Positions 8,845-15,748 of a DNA stretch of 26,759 bases are shown one piece after another. This DNA comes from CAYWTX01 sp964461295. GTDB lineage: Bacteria > Planctomycetota > Phycisphaerae > SM23-33. The translations under genes were made by a program, and so were the position numbers. The notes under the pieces were generated by a model that searched no databases, had not been told where the DNA came from, and was given only the letters and a program-made list of their open reading frames with translations. The stretch spans positions 1-26,759 of the forward strand of contig CAYWTX010000449.1 in assembly GCA_964461295.1 (NCBI GenBank). The letters run 5' to 3'. Within the stretch, counting starts at the first letter, position 1. Every line of letters starts with the position of its first letter.

Positions 8845-9513
8845 CTACCTGCGACTGCCCTCGTCGAACATCGCACTCAGCTTCTCCGCCAGATCCCGCA
8901 GCGCCTGGCCCCGATGACTGATCGCGTTCTTCTCCTCGGCAGGCAACTCCGCCACCGTGTGGCCTTTGGCCTCCACGTGAAACAGCGGGTCGTAGCCGAA
9001 TCCGTTCTCGCCTCGCCCGCTCCGCAGGATCCGCCCCTCTACCGCGCCGCCGGCTTCCACGATCACCCCATCCGCGCTGGCAAGGGCCAGGCGGCACATG
9101 AACCGCGCCGTCCGCCGCTCGTCGCTCACGTCCCACATCGCCGCCAGCAGCTTCAGGTTGTTCAGGCGGTCCCGCGCCGAGCGATCCGCGCCGGGCGGGA
9201 ACGCCTCTTCCGCGAATCGGGCGCTGCGCACGCCCGGCTCGCCGCCGAGGGCGTCCACCACCAGCCCGCTGTCGTCGGCCAGGCACCACCGCCCGGTCGC
9301 CCGAGCATAGTAGAGGGCCTTCTGGCGGGCGTTCTCGGCGAACGTCGTTCCGGTCTCCTCCGGCTCGGGCACGCCATCATCCTCCAAGGCACGCACCCGC
9401 AGGCCCAGCGGCTCCAGCACCTGCCGGATCTCCCGCAGCTTGCCCGGGTTCCGCGTGGCCGCGACGATCTCAGAGGACCCCATCGCACCAGGATGCTCCA
9501 GGCTTGATCCCAT
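8845..9513 (-). CDS. rdgB: XTP/dITP pyrophosphatase (RdgB/HAM1 family)
   Basis: Hydrolyses non-canonical purine nucleoside triphosphates (ITP, dITP, XTP) to monophosphates, keeping them out of DNA and RNA. The family marks are all present: the N-terminal ATRNPGKLREI triphosphate-binding strand and loop, FAENARQKA, DDSGLVVDALGGEPGVRSARF, NGFGYDPLF and SHRGQAL. Length (222 aa) is normal with a ten-residue N-terminal extension. The start at 9513 has a GGGAGA sequence about ten bases upstream. The ATG at 9483 would give a more typical N-terminus (MGSSEIVAATRNPGK) but has a more distant GGAG. In many bacteria this gene follows rph directly; here a lipoprotein gene lies between them. Confidence 0.95.
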   Translation of the reverse strand: MGSSLEHPGAMGSSEIVAATRNPGKLREIRQVLEPLGLRVRALEDDGVPEPEETGTTFAENARQKALYYARATGRWCLADDSGLVVDALGGEPGVRSARFAEEAFPPGADRSARDRLNNLKLLAAMWDVSDERRTARFMCRLALASADGVIVEAGGAVEGRILRSGRGENGFGYDPLFHVEAKGHTVAELPAEEKNAISHRGQALRDLAEKLSAMFDEGSRR

Positions 9514-9527
9514 CGCCGCCTATCTCC

Positions 9528-9712
9528 CTCAGAGTTTGTGAAAGAATTGGATCTCGCAGGTTTGCCCGCGCTGGACGCTTTCTGTCGCCCCTTCGGGGCT
9601 CCATGCTTAATTGCTTGTGTACCTGGGGCTTACGCCCCCGGCTAGATCCTGATCGCCCCTTCCGGGCGAAGAGGGACAAGGCCGCTTCCGCGATTGTTTC
9701 ACAAACTCTCAG
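9528..9712. repeat. MITE-like palindromic element A
   Basis: A 185-bp segment bounded by inverted repeats: CTCAGAGTTTGTGAAA (9528-9543) and TTTCACAAACTCTCAG (9697-9712), matching at 15 of 16 positions, with partial pairing continuing inward. Inside are three tight GC hairpins: GCCCC-TTC-GGGGC (9587-9599), GGGGC-TTAC-GCCCC (9625-9638) and CGCCC-CTTCC-GGGCG (9654-9668). The ends are A/T-rich compared with the surroundings. It has no coding capacity I believe in. The form fits a small non-autonomous mobile or REP-like element between rdgB and the lipoprotein gene. Confidence 0.65.
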
Positions 9713-9718
9713 CAGTCA

Positions 9719-9746
9719 CGGCCGCAGCCGCCAAGAGCTGCGGCCG
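9719..9746 (-). terminator. hairpin downstream of the lipoprotein gene
   Basis: CGGCCGCAGC (9719-9728) and GCTGCGGCCG (9737-9746) form a perfect 10-bp stem with an eight-base loop, 52 bases after the lipoprotein stop in the direction of transcription. There is no clear T-run, so termination is likely but not certain. Confidence 0.5.
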
Positions 9747-9797
9747 AACGCTTGCGGTGACTCGCTTGTCCTGAGCTCATCTGCGAAGCCAATCGCC

Positions 9798-10781
9798 CTA
9801 CCGAGCCGCCGGCTCGCTCGTCGGCCCGCCGGCCGCCGGCGCGGCCCCCGCGCCGACGCCTTCCTCGCCCTTCTCGCGAGGAATCACCACCAGGTACGTG
9901 CTGTCCGGCACTCGCATGTACTTGCCTGTCTTCTGGTTCACCGTCCAGATCAGTCGCTGGTTGCCGTTCACCGCCAGGTCCGGAAACCGCCGGAATATCG
10001 CCTTCACCGTCTCGTCCCGCGCGATGTGCGTCGCCTTGCCGTCCTTCGTCTCCTTCGCCACCGCCGAGGCCGCGAACGCCCCCACCGTCACCACCGACTG
10101 ATTCTCGCCGTGCCGGTAGAACGCCGGCAGGCCCTCCTCGCGGAGCTGCCGGCAGTAGTCCAGCGCGAACTGCTTGCGCCCCACGTACTCCGCCTCCGGC
10201 ACGTCGTAGAAGATCGCCAGCAGCACCGTGAACACCGCCTCCTTCGGCGCACCGTCCAGCCGGTATTCCACCTGCTCCGCTTCCTTGCCGGGCATCGGCA
10301 TCAGGATCGCCCCGGGGTATACCCTCACTCCGCTGGGCGACACATACCCCTTCGCCTTCTTCAGGTCGCCTTCGGCGTCCTGTGCCCACCGGAACCGGCC
10401 CCAGTACAGCATGCTGTGGTCGTCCCTGTGGACGATGAACAGGTCCTTCCACTTCGCGTTCTTCTCAGTCTCCTCCTTCCACCGCCTCGCCTCCGCCACG
10501 TGCCCCGCGTTCATCGTGTTGCGGAACACCCGCAGCAGGATGGTGTAGTTCTCCGCCGTCCCGATCGGCTTGCCCGCCCCGCCCCCCGCCATCGCGCCGA
10601 ACAGCCCGCCCGGCTTGCTCTCCTCCGCCGGCCGTGCGGCCGCCCCCCCCGCCTTGGCGCTCGGCGTCGCCATGCCGCTCGCCCCGTCCATCTTCATCCC
10701 GTCGCACCCGCCGCAGGCGGCCAGCGCCCCGGCGACGACCATCGCCACCGCACTTATTGTCCGCTTCACCGCGTCTGTCAT
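9798..10781 (-). CDS. lipoprotein of unknown function
   Basis: A 327-aa protein with a lipoprotein signal: a basic start, hydrophobic core and lipobox LAAC, giving Cys23 as the lipidated residue. An excellent AGGAG lies six bases before the ATG. A Gly/Ala/Pro-rich linker (about 24-72) leads to a globular region marked by ENYTILLRVFRN, DLFIVHRDDHSMLYWGRF and EAVFTVLLAIFYDVPEAEY, and later NQRLIWTVNQKTGKYMRVP. The C-terminal tail is Ala/Gly/Pro/Glu-rich. I do not recognise the fold. It should be anchored to a membrane facing the periplasm. It sits 63 bases after rph and may be read with it. Confidence 0.85.
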   Translation of the reverse strand: MTDAVKRTISAVAMVVAGALAACGGCDGMKMDGASGMATPSAKAGGAAARPAEESKPGGLFGAMAGGGAGKPIGTAENYTILLRVFRNTMNAGHVAEARRWKEETEKNAKWKDLFIVHRDDHSMLYWGRFRWAQDAEGDLKKAKGYVSPSGVRVYPGAILMPMPGKEAEQVEYRLDGAPKEAVFTVLLAIFYDVPEAEYVGRKQFALDYCRQLREEGLPAFYRHGENQSVVTVGAFAASAVAKETKDGKATHIARDETVKAIFRRFPDLAVNGNQRLIWTVNQKTGKYMRVPDSTYLVVIPREKGEEGVGAGAAPAAGGPTSEPAAR

Positions 10782-10844
10782 GCCCGACTCCTGAACCGGC
10801 CTCCCCCCGCGCCTCTCCGCAACTTCAGCTTGCTCCGCGGCGCC

Positions 10845-11573
10845 TCACAGGGCTGCTCGCACCACCGTCCGCTGACACCTCAGCACTTGTCGGATTCCCT
10901 TCCTCGCCAAGCCCAGCATCGCCGCCAACTCGCCCGCCCCGAACGGCTCCTGCTCGCTGGATCCCTGCACCTCGACGTACTGGCCCGCCGACGTCATCGC
11001 CACGTTCATGTCCACATCCGCCGTCGAGTCTTCCTGATAGTTCAGGTCCAGCATCGCCTGCCCGGCCACGATGCCCACCGACACCGCCGCCACGCCGCCC
11101 TTCAACACGCCCGCCCCCCACCGTCCCGCCGCCCGCCCCTTCGCGACCGCGACCGCCAACGCCACCCACGCCCCGTTGACCGCCGCCGTGCGCGTCCCCC
11201 CGTCCGCCTCCAGCACGTCGCAGTCCAGGTAGATCGTGTTCCTTCCCAACCGCTCCAGCCGCACCACGCTCCGCAGCACGCGCCCGATCAGCCGCTGAAT
11301 CTCGACGCTTCGCCCGTCCGGCCGGCCCTCGGGCCGCGCCTTCCGCTGGCTCGTCGACGCCGGCAACATGCCGTACTCCGCCGTCACCCACCCCAGGGCG
11401 CTGTTCTCGCGCCACCGCGGCACGCCTTCGACGATGCTCGCCGTGCAGATCACCCGCGTGCCCCCCATCTCGATCAGGCACGACCCGTCCGCCGACCGCA
11501 CGAACCCCGGCGTGATCTTCACCGGTCGCATCTCGCCCGCGCCACGCCCGTCGCTTCTTGTTCTGCCTGACAT
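10845..11573 (-). CDS. rph: ribonuclease PH
   Basis: A phosphorolytic 3' exoribonuclease that trims the 3' ends of tRNA precursors. The start was placed at 11573, giving 242 aa, the usual family length, and the normal beginning MSGRTRSDGR, then LRPVKITPGF-like MRPVKITPGF. A 75-residue upstream extension of the open frame has no family features and was left out. Seen in order: GWVTAEYGMLPAST, GRSVEIQRLIGRVLR (phosphate-binding arginine region), DCDVLEADGGTRTAAVNGA, and DLNYQEDSTADVDMNV with the catalytic-site acidic residues. No Shine-Dalgarno sequence is visible, and a TATACT box ends seven bases before the ATG, so the message could be leaderless. Confidence 0.95.
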   Translation of the reverse strand: MSGRTRSDGRGAGEMRPVKITPGFVRSADGSCLIEMGGTRVICTASIVEGVPRWRENSALGWVTAEYGMLPASTSQRKARPEGRPDGRSVEIQRLIGRVLRSVVRLERLGRNTIYLDCDVLEADGGTRTAAVNGAWVALAVAVAKGRAAGRWGAGVLKGGVAAVSVGIVAGQAMLDLNYQEDSTADVDMNVAMTSAGQYVEVQGSSEQEPFGAGELAAMLGLARKGIRQVLRCQRTVVRAAL

Positions 11574-11580
11574 AGGCGAC

Positions 11581-11586
11581 AGTATA
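11581..11586 (-). promoter_or_regulatory. possible -10 box for leaderless rph transcription
   Basis: On the minus strand TATACT ends seven bases before the rph ATG, so a transcript would begin at or next to the start codon. No good -35 box is seen. Confidence 0.25.
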
Positions 11587-11813
11587 CGTGAATCGCCCCC
11601 CAAGCGAAGACGCGTTTTCCATCGCGGCGCCGCCCGCGCGCCCGACCCGTTCCCGGACGCCACGGGCACGTTGTTCGCGGCCGGGCCTGCCCCGTCCGGG
11701 TCTCGGTTCGGTGTCGTCGGGGCACGGCTGCAAACAGCGCAGCTGCGGGAACCGAAGGGATGACGCCCTTCTTCTCTGCTCCCCGCCGCCTGTCGCATTC
11801 CTCTCTCTCGCCC

Positions 11814-12734
11814 CTACGGGATCCCGCCCTCGCCGATCAGGACATTCAGCAGCGTCCGCTGGAAGTGCAGCCGGTTCTCCGCCTCCTCCATGATCGTCCC
11901 GGCGTGAAGCTCGAACGTGTCCTCGGTGATCTCCAGCTCGCGATAGGCCGGCAGGCAGTGCATCACCACCGCGTGCTTCGGCGCCGCGGCCATCAACTCC
12001 GCGTTCACCTGGAAGCTCTTGAAGATCGCCAGCCTCTTGGCCTTCTCCTGTTCCTGTCCCATCGATACCCACGTATCCGTGTATACCACGTCGGCCTCGG
12101 CCACGGCCTTGGCCGGCTCGGCCTCCCACGTGCACGCCGACGGACAATCCAGCGAGGCGACGAACTTCGCCTCCAGCCGGTAGTCGCCCGGGCTGGACAG
12201 CACGAACCTCATCCCCAGCTTCGTGCACGCCGTGGCCAAGCTGCGGGCCACATTGTTCCCGTCGCCGATGAACGCCAGCGTCCGGCCGGCGAGCGTGCCG
12301 AACTCCTCCTGCGCGGTCATCAGGTCGGCCATGGCCTGGCAGGGGTGCGAGAAATCCGTCAGCGCGTTGATCACCGGCACGGGGGCGTGGCGGGCAAGGC
12401 TCTGCACCAGCTCGTGGCTGAACGTGCGGGCCATGATGCCGTCGCACATCCGCCCCAGCACGCGGGCGATGTCCTGGATCGCCTCGCGAGATCCCAGCCC
12501 GATGTCGGCCTGCGTGAGGTGGATCGCGTGCCCGCCGAGTTGCTCCATCGCCGTCTCGAAGCTCACCCGCGTTCGTAGCGAGGGTTTCTCGAACACCATC
12601 GCCAGCGTCTTCCGCGGCAGACTGGCCGGCAGCGTCCCCGCCCGGAAAGCCGCCTTGTCCGCAATCGCCCTGTCCAGCAGGCCCGAAAGCCGCTTGCCGC
12701 TGAACTCGCTCAACTCGATGAAGTCTTTTGTCAT
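11814..12734 (-). CDS. argF: ornithine carbamoyltransferase
   Basis: Makes citrulline from ornithine and carbamoyl phosphate in arginine synthesis. The product is 306 aa, the normal length. The carbamoyl-phosphate loop is present as FEKPSLRTRVSFE (about 48-60), HPCQAMADL is at about 130-138, the central FIGDGNNVARSL at about 155-165, the ornithine-binding TDTWVSMGQE at about 219-229, and MHCLPAYRELEI at about 258-269. The SMG loop and HCLPA are the features that separate this enzyme from aspartate carbamoyltransferase. The ATG at 12734 was chosen because family similarity starts there (MTKDFIELSEFS). A weak GAAGAG precedes it. It follows argB after 107 bases. Confidence 0.96.
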   Translation of the reverse strand: MTKDFIELSEFSGKRLSGLLDRAIADKAAFRAGTLPASLPRKTLAMVFEKPSLRTRVSFETAMEQLGGHAIHLTQADIGLGSREAIQDIARVLGRMCDGIMARTFSHELVQSLARHAPVPVINALTDFSHPCQAMADLMTAQEEFGTLAGRTLAFIGDGNNVARSLATACTKLGMRFVLSSPGDYRLEAKFVASLDCPSACTWEAEPAKAVAEADVVYTDTWVSMGQEQEKAKRLAIFKSFQVNAELMAAAPKHAVVMHCLPAYRELEITEDTFELHAGTIMEEAENRLHFQRTLLNVLIGEGGIP

Positions 12735-12781
12735 GGCTCTTCGTCCCAGCCCGCGCCCGCCAACCAAAGCCGCTGCCTGTC

Positions 12782-12830
12782 GCCCCGGTAACGCCATCGA
12801 AGACAAGCCCGCGCGCAGCGCGACCGGGGC
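12782..12830 (-). promoter_or_regulatory. structured spacer between argB and argF
   Basis: GCCCCGGT (12782-12789) can pair with ACCGGGGC (12823-12830), and inside it CGCGC-GCA-GCGCG (12810-12822) forms a second hairpin. The structure begins 11 bases past the argB stop. It could lower read-through into argF or stabilise the argB message. There is no T-run after it. Confidence 0.35.
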
Positions 12831-12841
12831 CGGCTCGACCG

Positions 12842-13714
12842 CTACTTCTGTATCAGCGTTCCCACGCCCTTGTCCGAAAAAATCTCCAGCAGCAGCGAGT
12901 GCCCGAAGTGCCCGTCGATGATGTGCGCCCGCTTCACCCCGGCATCCAGCGCCCGCAGGCACGCCTCCACCTTCGGCAGCATCCCCGACGAAATCACGCC
13001 CGAGCCGATCATCGCCTGTATCTCGGCCTCGCTGGCCACAGGAATCATCGTCTCCGCGTCCTTCGGGTCGCGCCGGATCCCGTGCGTGTCCGACACCACC
13101 ACCAGCTTCTCCGCCTCCAGCGCCGCCGCCACCTCCCCCGCCGCCGTGTCCGCGTTGCAGTTCAGCCGCGCGCCCGTCCGGTCCCGCGCCAGCGGCGCGA
13201 TCACAGGAATCGTGTCGGCCGCGCACAGCAAAGCGATCAACTTGGCGTTCACGCTGGTCACCTTACCGACGAAACCCAGGTCGATCTTGCGGCCATCCTC
13301 CTCGAGGAACAGCTTCTCGCCGAACAGCACCCCGCTGGCCAGCGTGTGCAGGCCCATCGCCTTGGAGCCCAGCGACTCGATCGTTTCGACCAGGTCCTTG
13401 TTGATGTGGTTGCACAGCACGTGCTCGACCACCGTTAGCGTCCGCTGGTCCGTATAGCGCCGCCCCTGGACGAACTGCACCTCCAGGCCGCGCTCCTCCA
13501 TGGCGTTGTTGATCGCCTTGCCGCCGCCGTGAACAACGACGGGCCGCATGCCGACGGTGTTCATGAACACCACGTCGGTGAGCATGTCGCGCAGGACCTT
13601 GGGGTCGTCCATCAGCGAGCCGCCCACCTTCACCACGACGATCTTGTCGGCGAATCGCTGGATGTAACCCAGGGCTTCCGTCAGCGTCCTGGCCTTCTCA
13701 ATAGCCTGTTCCAT
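12842..13714 (-). CDS. argB: acetylglutamate kinase
   Basis: Phosphorylates N-acetylglutamate, the second step of arginine synthesis; an amino-acid-kinase fold acting in the cytoplasm. The 290-aa length is normal. Seen: the ATP-binding lysine strand VVKVGGSLM (about 27-35), substrate-binding HGGGKAINNAM (62-72), GRRYTD (85-89), the LNCNADTAAGEVA segment (184-196), VVSDTHGI (206-212, where many relatives have a TDVPG-type sequence) and SGMLPKVEA with the catalytic lysine near 248. AAGGAG lies six bases before the ATG, which settles the start. It is the first gene of a leftward argB-argF run with its own promoter candidate. Confidence 0.96.
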   Translation of the reverse strand: MEQAIEKARTLTEALGYIQRFADKIVVVKVGGSLMDDPKVLRDMLTDVVFMNTVGMRPVVVHGGGKAINNAMEERGLEVQFVQGRRYTDQRTLTVVEHVLCNHINKDLVETIESLGSKAMGLHTLASGVLFGEKLFLEEDGRKIDLGFVGKVTSVNAKLIALLCAADTIPVIAPLARDRTGARLNCNADTAAGEVAAALEAEKLVVVSDTHGIRRDPKDAETMIPVASEAEIQAMIGSGVISSGMLPKVEACLRALDAGVKRAHIIDGHFGHSLLLEIFSDKGVGTLIQK

Positions 13715-13740
13715 GCCGCGCTCCTTGGCGGGAATCCCAA

Positions 13741-13769
13741 ATGATGCAGCGTCCGTTCGGCGGAGTCAA
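13741..13769 (-). promoter_or_regulatory. promoter of argB
   Basis: On the minus strand TTGACT (13769-13764) and CATCAT (13746-13741) are separated by exactly 17 bases. They match sigma-70-type -35 and -10 boxes at 5/6 and 4/6 positions. The predicted start would leave a leader of about 20 bases containing the AAGGAG site. Confidence 0.5.
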
Positions 13770-13913
13770 GGCCTTGGAGCAAGCCGCGCCCACGGCCGCG
13801 ACAGGATCGCCGACTGCCGGTTCCGCCCGGCCCGCCGCGGGCGCGCTCCCCTTCTGCTGAAGAGACAGGGGAAATCTTCGACGAATGACATTGAGATCGC
13901 CAATCGCCAATGC

Positions 13914-14558
13914 TCAGTGCAGTATCCCCGAAATGAGCCGCACGATCTCCGGCACGCGCGGCGCCACCATCGCCAGCGGGGCCGCCAGCATCGCCGTCGC
14001 CACCAGCAGCAGCGCCATCGCCATCGGCGCCGTCTTCACCGCGACGCCCGCCAACCGGCGCTCGAGCGCCGCCTCGAACCGCCCGGCAAGCTCGGCCGCG
14101 GCTTGCCCCTCCAGCCGCAACGACACGTTCCGCAGCAGCGGAAACGCCGCCAGCGTCAGCTTCGCCTCGTCCTCGCCCAGGAAGAACGTCCGCCCCTGTT
14201 TGCGGCAGACGATCCCCGCCGCCCGCAGCGCGCCGTCCACGGCCTCGCGGGCCTGCGTCACCGTGATGTTGTACAACACCCACGACCGCCGCGGCGGCGC
14301 CAACACCAGGATGACCACGGCCCCGGCTCCGGCCCCCGCCGCTATCCCCGCCGGCGAGGAACTCATCCACGCCAGCATCGGCAGCACGAACAGCGGGCAC
14401 AGCGCCGCCACCAGCACGGCAAAGTCGCGCCGCCCGCGCAGAAGTTGGGGGTGCGGGCGGCTGTTCAGCAGCCCAAGGACCAGGAAATACGCCGCCACCG
14501 GCACCACCACCGCGGCGACCTGCACCGACAGATCCAGTTGAATGCTACCGAGGGTCAT
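13914..14558 (-). CDS. membrane protein of unknown function, third gene of the acidic/basic unit
   Basis: A 214-aa protein. Two or three hydrophobic helices lie near the start (about 11-30, 45-65 and 68-86). A soluble middle of about 80 residues follows (starting near SWVLYNITVTQAREAV and including FFLGEDEAKLTLAAFPLLRN), and then one strong hydrophobic helix (about 176-198). TGGAGG precedes the ATG with a short spacing. Its start is 25 bases after the stop of the Arg-repeat gene, so it is almost certainly in the same transcript. I do not recognise a family. The middle domain is probably cytoplasmic (inference). Confidence 0.75.
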   Translation of the reverse strand: MTLGSIQLDLSVQVAAVVVPVAAYFLVLGLLNSRPHPQLLRGRRDFAVLVAALCPLFVLPMLAWMSSSPAGIAAGAGAGAVVILVLAPPRRSWVLYNITVTQAREAVDGALRAAGIVCRKQGRTFFLGEDEAKLTLAAFPLLRNVSLRLEGQAAAELAGRFEAALERRLAGVAVKTAPMAMALLLVATAMLAAPLAMVAPRVPEIVRLISGILH

Positions 14559-14583
14559 CGGGCCTCCAGCCTGGTCGGCGGGA

Positions 14584-14910
14584 TCAGCGAATGTCCTGCG
14601 GTTCGGCCACTTTGCGGTATCCCAGGGCCTTCATCACGTCCAACACTTCCGTCCACGTCGGGAAGGGACGCCCGTTCACCTTCTTGTACTCGTTGATAGC
14701 CATGATGAACCCGAACTGCTCATCGGTCATCTCACCTTCCTCGGCGGAGCGGCGGTCGTCCGAGCGCCGGCGCCCCGGCCCGCGACGGCGGTCCAACCCG
14801 CAGCGCCGGTCCACGCCGCATTGACGCCGGTCTGTGGCCCGACGTTCCGTTCCGGCCGGAGGCCCTTGCGCTTCCGGGGCAGTTTGCGGCCTTTCGGCGG
14901 CATCGCTCAT
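14584..14910 (-). CDS. small protein with an Arg-rich DRR repeat and a conserved-looking C-terminal domain
   Basis: A 108-aa protein. The ATG at 14910 has AGGAG six bases upstream; an in-frame upstream ATG at 14937 has no such site. Residues 22-54 hold repeated DRR/ERR/GRR units spaced by three to five residues (such as GVDRRCGLDRR), giving a strongly basic stretch. Residues about 61-100 form a compact domain (MTDEQFGFIMAINEYKKVNG, then RPFPTWTEVLDVMKALGYRK) that reads like a short helical module. DRR repeats are seen elsewhere as linkers in planctomycete and proteobacterial proteins, but I know of no proven function. It lies 47 bases after a gene whose product is extremely acidic. Confidence 0.8.
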   Translation of the reverse strand: MSDAAERPQTAPEAQGPPAGTERRATDRRQCGVDRRCGLDRRRGPGRRRSDDRRSAEEGEMTDEQFGFIMAINEYKKVNGRPFPTWTEVLDVMKALGYRKVAEPQDIR

Positions 14911-14957
14911 CGAGATCTCCTGGCGGCTGCCCGGCAAGGCGCCGGGCCGCGGCCGGC

Positions 14958-15485
14958 CTAGAACAACTCGTCCTCTTCGTCCTCTTCGTCGTCGTCCCCA
15001 TCCTCGTCGTCGTCATCGAACCCGTCGTCCTCATCGTCCTCGTCGTCGTCCTCGTCGTCCTCATCATCCTCGTCGTCTTCGTCCTCGTCGTCGTCTTCTT
15101 CGTCCTCGTCGTCTTCTTCGTCCTCGTCGAATTCCTCGTCGTCGTTGTCGAACTCGTCGTCTTCCTCGTCGTCCAGACCGTCCTCATCCTCTTCGTCGTC
15201 CGTTTCCTCGTCGTCGAGGTCTTCGAACTCGTCCTGTTCGGCGATCAACTCACTGGCCTCGTCCAACTTCGACTCCGGCACCAGCACCGGCACGCCGCGG
15301 GATATCCCCTGCTTGGCGCCGGAGGCCTTCTTCGCGCCTTCGCTGACGCCCAACTTGGCGGGAATGTCGTGGTCGCTCAACAACTCGCAGTACTCCTCGG
15401 CCTCCGCCTCATCGGCGGCAAACACCGCCGGAACGTACTCCGCGCTGCTCTCTCTCTGACGCCTGACTTCTTCATCCCTTGCCAT
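14958..15485 (-). CDS. DUF2007-like protein with a long Asp/Glu-rich tail
   Basis: A 175-aa protein; the ATG at 15485 has GGAGAG at proper distance. Residues about 17-83 resemble the DUF2007 (putative signal-transducing) domain: PAVFAADEAEAEEYCELLSD, then DIPAKLGV, a short loop, and GVPVLVPESKLDEASELI, which is the usual beta-alpha-beta-beta-alpha pattern. Residues about 84-175 are almost only Asp and Glu, with rare Phe, Leu, Gly, Thr and Asn. The DNA there is a GAC/GAG/GAA/GAT tract (about 14970-15215) that could change length by slippage in multiples of three. The mature protein must be extremely acidic. It is the first gene of a leftward three-gene unit. Confidence 0.85.
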   Translation of the reverse strand: MARDEEVRRQRESSAEYVPAVFAADEAEAEEYCELLSDHDIPAKLGVSEGAKKASGAKQGISRGVPVLVPESKLDEASELIAEQDEFEDLDDEETDDEEDEDGLDDEEDDEFDNDDEEFDEDEEDDEDEEDDDEDEDDEDDEDDEDDDEDDEDDGFDDDDEDGDDDEEDEEDELF

Positions 15486-15656
15486 GGCGACTCTCCGCAA
15501 GGCCGACCAGCCGTCGTCAGTGCCGACGCGGGACCCTCGCCCGCCTTCGTTTCACTATAGTACTTCCATCTTCGGCAACGCACTTCCCATTTTTCAACTA
15601 AAATTGCATCCAGCCTCGCTGGTTCGCCACGAGCCGCCTTCGCCGCCGCCTGCCTC

Positions 15657-15685
15657 TGGCGATACCGCCCGGCGAATGGTATAAT
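15657..15685 (+). promoter_or_regulatory. extended -10 promoter of the thiC-family gene
   Basis: TGGTATAAT (15677-15685) is a perfect TGn extended -10 box. The -35 region at 15657-15662 (TGGCGA) is poor, as is usual for extended -10 promoters. The start codon lies 64 bases beyond the box. The expected leader has GC-rich pairing (CACGCC 15686-15691 with GGCGTG 15699-15704, or GGGGC with GCCCC around 15697-15708) but none of the conserved sequence of a TPP riboswitch. Confidence 0.6.
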
Positions 15686-15748
15686 CACGCCGTTTCGGGG
15701 CGTGCCCCTCTCGCGGCGCCGCACCCGTGTCTTCTGCAAGGCGCACCC

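Noticed and set aside
9504..11570. A 688-codon plus-strand frame across the lipoprotein gene and rph
   Set aside because: Antisense to rph and the lipoprotein, it has no recognisable domain and runs through palindromic element A; its composition is Arg/Pro/His-rich.
11574..11798. A 75-codon upstream extension of the rph frame
   Set aside because: It has no family similarity. The normal RNase PH start pattern begins at 11573 and gives the family length.
13698..13910. A 70-codon minus-strand frame between the membrane-protein gene and argB
   Set aside because: It overlaps the argB start, contains the argB promoter candidate and the GGCGATTGG repeat, and looks like no protein family.
14834..15346. 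A plus-strand Arg/Pro-rich frame opposite the acidic gene
   Set aside because: It is the shadow of the GAC/GAG repeat tract; the minus-strand frame has a ribosome binding site and a DUF2007-like domain.
15501..15748. A TPP riboswitch before the thiC-family gene
   Set aside because: I looked for the conserved CTGAGA and ACCTGATCTGG-type sequences and found neither; only simple GC hairpins are present.
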